DNA of 36,711 nucleotides, taken from an uncultured Spirochaetaceae bacterium. GTDB lineage: Bacteria; Spirochaetota; Spirochaetia; Treponematales; Treponemataceae. Positions 33,296-36,711 of this stretch are shown here, one piece after another. The notes beneath the pieces were generated by a model. The model saw only the letters and a program-made list of their open reading frames with translations. It had not been told where the DNA came from and did no database searches. Made by a program: the position numbers and the translations under genes. Position 1 is the stretch's first letter; the number at the start of each line of letters is the position of its first letter. The DNA is taken from the NCBI GenBank assembly GCA_902783155.1, contig CACZPR010000066.1:1-36711 (forward strand), given 5' to 3'.

Positions 33296-34237
33296 TCCCC
33301 TTGCAATCCTGAATCCCTGGTATGTGTAGGCTTCGTTCGGGTCGTAGGCGTAGCGGTCGCCAAGGTATGTGAAGAAGGTTTCTTCTGACCAGCCCGCTCC
33401 ACGTGCTACACGGCTTTCTCCCATTACAGGTCCGGTGGCTCTCTGACCCTTTTTCACAACATTGTATTCCTTGAACCAGTCCCAGCAGTATTCAATCACG
33501 TTTCCGCTCATGTCAAAAAGTCCGGCTCCGTTTGCAATTCCGGTCGCTGGATAAACAGGTTCGTCTTCCAATGGTGAGTCGGCTCCGGCAGTTCCTACCG
33601 TGTGGGTTCCGTTTGCGTTGTCGCTGAGCCATGCAACATCTTCGGCTGTAAGGGTGCCAATCTCTCCGCTGCATGAGTCGGCGGTCTGCAATCCCCTGTT
33701 CGTTTTTCGCGCGGCATATTCCCATTCTGCTTCGGTCGGAAGCCTGTAGCCGTTTGCGTTCCAGTCACATTCGGCAAGGTCACAGGAAATTGTGTCTCCT
33801 GAATCCCGCAGGATTTTTCCGCCAAAAGAGTAGCAAGGTTTGAGTCCGTTTTTTTCCGAAAGAGCGTTGCACCAGACCATCGCATCGTACCAGCTGATTT
33901 TTGTCACCGGCTGATATTTTCCGGCAGACGATGGTTCCTTTCCGACAATTCCACGCGAACCTTCCTGACCAAGATTTTCAAAAATATATCCACGTGCCTC
34001 GGCCCAGATGCGGACGGAATACCAAAGCTCGTAGGTGGTCTCGTAGCGGTTCATGGCAAACGATGTCAGATATCTTTCCGCAGTAATGTTTTCCACGCCC
34101 TCACCGATTGTGTACTGGATATAATTTGCTCCACGTGCAGGCTTGAATTCCACCATATCTATAGAAGAAAAATTGCTCTGGGCAAAAAGTGATGCCGCAA
34201 CAAAGACTGTCGCTCCTAACGCCAAAAGTTTTTTCAT
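33290..34237 (-). CDS. Secreted SUMF1/formylglycine-generating-enzyme-like protein
   Basis: The 315-residue protein has a Sec signal peptide (cleavage likely after SLFAQ, near residue 20) and one FGE-sulfatase domain: MNRYETTYELWYSVR, VTKISWYDAMVWCNALSEK, GYRLPTEAEWEYAAR, GLFDMSGNVIEYCWDW and GFRIAR. Family members with this fold generate formylglycine in sulfatases, but many secreted ones bind ligands or scaffold other proteins. I do not see a clear active-site CxxxC pair, so catalysis is uncertain. GGAGG is 7 nt before the ATG, inside the end of corA, and the two genes overlap by ATGA. The pair is transcribed together. Confidence 0.85.
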   Translation of the reverse strand: MKKLLALGATVFVAASLFAQSNFSSIDMVEFKPARGANYIQYTIGEGVENITAERYLTSFAMNRYETTYELWYSVRIWAEARGYIFENLGQEGSRGIVGKEPSSAGKYQPVTKISWYDAMVWCNALSEKNGLKPCYSFGGKILRDSGDTISCDLAECDWNANGYRLPTEAEWEYAARKTNRGLQTADSCSGEIGTLTAEDVAWLSDNANGTHTVGTAGADSPLEDEPVYPATGIANGAGLFDMSGNVIEYCWDWFKEYNVVKKGQRATGPVMGESRVARGAGWSEETFFTYLGDRYAYDPNEAYTYQGFRIARGL

Positions 34238-35358
34238 TTCTTTGCCTCCATGTTTTTTGCGGTCTTCTTTTTCTGGACCTTCTTTTTCGTTGTCTCAAGG
34301 CTTTTCTCCAGCTGCATGAGCGAACGCTTCTGTTTCTGTGTGGCCCTTCTTTGTTTAAATGTATTTGGAGATGCTTTGGTTACTTTTTTCTTTGTCGTTT
34401 TGACCGTTGAGGTGATTTTGCTCTTCATTATGATTACGTAGGTGAAAATGGAAACGACAATGGACATCACTGCGATGATTATTGCTCCGACCCATCCAGA
34501 ATTTGCCCACGGGAGAGGCACGTTGATACCGAAGTAGCCGGAAATTATTGTTGGAATCATAAGCACAAGGTTCCAGCCTGTCATGGTTTTCATAACGATG
34601 TTCAGGTTGTTGGAAAGAACCGTGGCAAAAGAGTCGTTCATGCTTGTCATAATGTTCGAATAGGTTTCCGCCATCTCCATAGCCTGACGGTTGTCAATCT
34701 CAACGTCGTCCAGCCAGTCAATGTCGTCTTCGTCCAGCTTCATGATTTTGGACTTGCGGATTTTTTCAAGAAGCAGCTGGTTGCTTTTGAGCGCGGTTGA
34801 AAAGTATACGAGAGATTTCTGTATGTTCAGAAGCTGAATCAGCTCGTGGTTCTGCACCGACCGGAGCATTTCGTTCTGGATTGTGACGGCGCGTCTGTTA
34901 AGCTCCTTCAGGTAGCGCAAAAAAGTAGTGTCCGAACGTGAAAGAAAGCGGATTGCGAATGCCGGAAAGTCGTTGATTTTAAGCTCCTTGATTCTGTTTG
35001 CGGCAAAATCCTTGAGAACCTCGCAGTCCGTCCAGCAGATTGTTATGAAAAGCTTTTCCTTCATTATGATTCCAAGCGGAGTGCAGAAATAGCTGATGTC
35101 GTCGCTCGGTGAAAAAACCGGAAGCCTGAGGATTGTGAGCGTATAGTTGTAGTCGTCATTGTATTCCACGCGGGAAAGCTCATCGGAGTCCAAAATGTCC
35201 AGCATGTTTTCCGGGTCGATGTTGTATTTTTCCTCCAGCTCGATAATGTCGTCCCTTGTCACGGATCTTGCGTCAACCCATGTGACCTTGCGGCCGTCAA
35301 GCTCCTCCTCATCCAGACTTACAAGCTTACCATCTTCCTGCTGCCAATATGTAATCAT
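34234..35358 (-). CDS. corA: CorA-family divalent-metal channel with a GIN instead of GMN motif
   Basis: The 374-residue protein has the CorA layout: an N-terminal alpha/beta cytoplasmic domain (VTWVDARSVTRDDIIELEEKY), a long stalk helix (KIRKSKIMKLDEDDIDWLDDVEIDNR) and two C-terminal membrane helices (about 260-275 and 290-310). The signature loop between them is YFGIN (Gly277-Ile278-Asn279), with Ile in place of the conserved Met of GMN. The C-terminal tail of about 60 residues is very Lys-rich, unlike the short basic tail of typical CorA. It should pass magnesium or another divalent ion such as cobalt or zinc. AAGGAG lies 7 nt before the ATG. It is the first gene of an operon with the SUMF1-type gene. 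Confidence 0.87.
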   Translation of the reverse strand: MITYWQQEDGKLVSLDEEELDGRKVTWVDARSVTRDDIIELEEKYNIDPENMLDILDSDELSRVEYNDDYNYTLTILRLPVFSPSDDISYFCTPLGIIMKEKLFITICWTDCEVLKDFAANRIKELKINDFPAFAIRFLSRSDTTFLRYLKELNRRAVTIQNEMLRSVQNHELIQLLNIQKSLVYFSTALKSNQLLLEKIRKSKIMKLDEDDIDWLDDVEIDNRQAMEMAETYSNIMTSMNDSFATVLSNNLNIVMKTMTGWNLVLMIPTIISGYFGINVPLPWANSGWVGAIIIAVMSIVVSIFTYVIIMKSKITSTVKTTKKKVTKASPNTFKQRRATQKQKRSLMQLEKSLETTKKKVQKKKTAKNMEAKK

Positions 35359-35519
35359 AGGTTTTCTCCTTGCAGAGCGCAGTCCGCCTTACGACATCGA
35401 GTATAGTCTTGTAAATGTAGCACAATTTTGATTTTTTGGCTATCGGCATCCAGTGCAAACTTCGTTCTGAAAAGAAGCTGGTTTGCACCAAGATTGTGCT
35501 TTTTTCCCAAAAACAGTGA

Positions 35520-35534
35520 GTCAAGTCACTTGAC
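35520..35534. promoter_or_regulatory. 15-bp palindrome overlapping the -35 of the G9 promoter
   Basis: GTCAAG TCA CTTGAC, a perfect 6-bp inverted repeat with a 3-bp centre; its right arm includes most of the -35 TTGACA. A repressor bound here would block the promoter. Confidence 0.6.
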
Positions 35535-35565
35535 AAACATGGGGGGGGGTATACTGTTTAGTATA
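35530..35565 (+). promoter_or_regulatory. Promoter with a poly-G (G9) spacer, candidate phase-variable switch
   Basis: Perfect -35 TTGACA (35530-35535), then AACAT, nine G (35541-35549) and TATACT (35550-35555), which is also one arm of a 6-bp inverted repeat TATACT/AGTATA (35550-35565). The present spacer is 14 bp, too short; three more G would give the ideal 17. Slippage in the G tract could thus turn the gene on or off. The gene begins at 35628 with GGAGG upstream. Confidence 0.6.
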
Positions 35566-35627
35566 AACCGGTATTTTACTGGGCATTAAAAAAAATGTTG
35601 GCGAACAATAAACGCGGAGGAATTTTT

Positions 35628-36440
35628 ATGAAAAAAATTATTGTGGCATTCGGCATGGTGCTTGCCACGGCTTTTGCCTGCTTTGTTGCAAGTCCGGCAA
35701 GTGATTTTGAGTATCATCGTATGTCAGAGTCCGAGCTTACAGATCTTTCCCGGTGTGTCAATGGACTGGACACAAAGGGCAGCTTCATTGCGGTCGACGA
35801 ATATAAAGGTGGTGACAGCACTGTTGAAATTCCTGCAGAAATCGAAGGCTGCATGGTAATCAAGGTCACTATTCACGGCAGCAGTAAAAAGTACGTTGTT
35901 CCTGCAAGCGTCATTTGGGTTTGGACGATAGATGCCAATAGTTATCATCCTCTTCCTGACATTGAATTCTTGAGGCCAAAAGATGCTGCTTTTTTCTGGG
36001 AGACAAATCTACTTCCAACTGAAAAAAAACTGAGGGACAGAAAAATTGTTTTTGTTGAATACGGAGGTTTTTACCTTCCCGATGTAGAAACATTTACATG
36101 GTCAAAGAACTGGAGCACATGCGTGTGCTATAGTAATGGTATCGACTATAATAATAGTTCAAAACACACTTATTTATATGGCTATGATGTAGAAGAACTT
36201 ATAATTGAGGAGGGTATTCAGGAGCTTCCTTTTTCAATTTACGATTCTTGTGAAAAACTTGTTCTTCCTAAATCTCTTAAAATTATATATCCGAATACTA
36301 TAATTGTTGATGATAATCTGAAGGACATTGTAATCCCTGCCGGTTCTAAAATCAAAATTCGGGCAAATGCCATAGTCGATGCGTATCTGCTGTCAAGAAC
36401 CACACGGAAAACTCTTGATGCTCTGGGGTACGACTGGTAA
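35628..36440 (+). CDS. Secreted BspA-like leucine-rich-repeat protein
   Basis: The 270-residue protein has a Sec signal peptide (MKKIIVAFGMVLATAFACF and cleavage near residue 26). The mature part has degenerate LRR_5/BspA-type repeats: DSTVEIPAEIEGCMVIKVTI, KKYVVPASV, EELIIEEGIQELPFSIYD, KLVLPKSLKIIYPN and KDIVIPAGSKI. BspA-like proteins of oral and gut treponemes are surface-exposed and often bind host proteins, so surface location is plausible, though no anchor is seen. I chose ATG 35628 (GGAGG 7 nt upstream) over 35595, which has no site. The gene has the G9 promoter and a bidirectional terminator downstream. Confidence 0.8.
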   Translation: MKKIIVAFGMVLATAFACFVASPASDFEYHRMSESELTDLSRCVNGLDTKGSFIAVDEYKGGDSTVEIPAEIEGCMVIKVTIHGSSKKYVVPASVIWVWTIDANSYHPLPDIEFLRPKDAAFFWETNLLPTEKKLRDRKIVFVEYGGFYLPDVETFTWSKNWSTCVCYSNGIDYNNSSKHTYLYGYDVEELIIEEGIQELPFSIYDSCEKLVLPKSLKIIYPNTIIVDDNLKDIVIPAGSKIKIRANAIVDAYLLSRTTRKTLDALGYDW

Positions 36441-36445
36441 AAAAA

Positions 36446-36520
36446 ATGAAAGAAGCAATAATAGGCGGAGTCTTTGCATTTCTCGGCTCCTTGGTTGCTT
36501 TTCTTGCGAACATTGATTAA
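36446..36520 (+). CDS. Possible 24-residue hydrophobic peptide
   Basis: A short ORF, MKEAIIGGVFAFLGSLVAFLANI ending in Asp, starts 5 bp after the LRR gene stop. It is one membrane helix with Gly spacing, like small single-span peptides. There is no clear ribosome site, so translation would depend on coupling to the LRR gene. It may be chance or the start of a decayed gene. Confidence 0.25.
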   Translation: MKEAIIGGVFAFLGSLVAFLANID

Positions 36521-36532
36521 ATAAAATCGCCT

Positions 36533-36569
36533 AAATCCCGGAAGAATTTAATCTTTCGGGATTTTTATT
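36533..36569. terminator. Bidirectional terminator
   Basis: A 13-bp stem with one G-T pair (arms 36533-36545 and 36552-36564), loop ATTTAA, followed by T-rich sequence on the plus strand and by GATTTTATTT on the minus strand. Confidence 0.8.
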
Positions 36570-36711
36570 TGTCCAGGCGGTTGACGTAATAATCGCGGAA
36601 ATCAACTTTTACTGTATTAAGACAAATCACACATATAAGGCCGATAAAGTCAATATGTTTTCGCAAAAAAAAACTCCCTAAGCTTTCTTTTTGGGAAAGC
36701 TTTATTTTAGA
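36565..36711 (-). CDS. Possible C-terminal end of a membrane protein entering from the right edge
   Basis: A minus-strand frame stays open for 48 codons from the window edge to a TAA that abuts the bidirectional terminator. It ends with a hydrophobic helix (IDFIGLICVICLN) and then KVDFRDYYVNRLDK. The stop position right at the terminator suggests a true gene end. Against it, the edge contains nine A/T in a row and a hairpin that could be a separate terminator. Confidence 0.3.
   Translation of the reverse strand, partial: SKIKLSQKESLGSFFLRKHIDFIGLICVICLNTVKVDFRDYYVNRLDK
36680..36702. repeat. Inverted repeat at the right edge
   Basis: AAGCTTTC, seven bases, GAAAGCTT (8-bp stem), followed by TATTTT on the plus strand. 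It may be a terminator for a feature beyond the window, or lie within the possible partial gene. Confidence 0.4.

Noticed and set aside
1-36711. CRISPR arrays, tRNA, rRNA and transposase genes
   Set aside because: Reading both strands showed no regularly spaced repeats, cloverleaf-like sequences or transposase motifs; short RNAs could still be missed without a covariance search.

Overview
The window looks like chromosomal DNA of a host-associated, saccharolytic spirochaete of the genus Treponema. I infer this from gene content and style: a trans-2-enoyl-CoA reductase that I recognise as very close to the T. denticola enzyme, MurA with Asp in place of the catalytic Cys, spirochaete-type lipoprotein signals, frequent ATGA start/stop overlaps, TTG and GTG starts, and a poly-G tract inside a promoter. 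GC content is moderate. A cellobiose phosphorylase suggests a gut or rumen plant-fibre niche. No rRNA, tRNA, CRISPR array or intact insertion sequence was seen.

Left part (1-10.3 kb). A minus-strand operon encodes two membrane proteins with LptF/LptG-like topology and a lipoprotein cut by the window edge. A standalone glycogen-binding-type (CBM48) protein lies upstream of it. A plus-strand run then encodes a membrane-anchored alpha/beta-hydrolase-like protein, a Nif3-family protein, LspA and a small membrane protein. Next comes an operon for phospholipid and acyl metabolism: a soluble acyltransferase, a formate/nitrite channel and an acyl-CoA synthetase. It ends at a strong bidirectional terminator shared with a convergent membrane-anchored peptidase/hydrolase.

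Middle (11.9-19 kb). A small accessory patch holds an AF2212-type antitoxin whose PIN toxin is reduced to a C-terminal stub, the broken 3' end of a DNA methyltransferase, and an intact HicB/HicA-type pair. Both antitoxin genes have near-identical promoter and leader designs. Three consecutive hairpins precede iorAB (indolepyruvate:ferredoxin oxidoreductase). Then follow a lipoprotein, an alkyltransferase-type repair protein and cellobiose phosphorylase, which has a clear promoter and a palindromic operator.

Right part (19-36.7 kb). A minus-strand run encodes a phosphodiesterase, a lipoprotein, a response regulator with a pseudo-receiver, a hybrid histidine kinase, Ter/FabV, a TrhA/hemolysin III protein, MurA and PepT. 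From the divergent promoter at 29.4 kb a plus-strand unit encodes a large unrecognised cytoplasmic protein, HisC and a metallophosphatase. CorA and a secreted SUMF1-type protein run in the opposite direction. At the right end a secreted BspA-like protein is driven by a promoter with a G9 tract between the -35 and -10 elements and a palindrome over the -35.

The most interesting signals are not genes. (1) The poly-G spacer promoter at 35.5 kb is a candidate ON/OFF switch. (2) At six genes a -10 box sits exactly 6 or 7 nt before the start codon with no Shine-Dalgarno, which predicts leaderless mRNAs. (3) Four exact matches to the DnaA-box consensus TTWTNCACA lie in one 386-bp gap. (4) Tiny upstream ORFs containing the Shine-Dalgarno precede both antitoxin genes.
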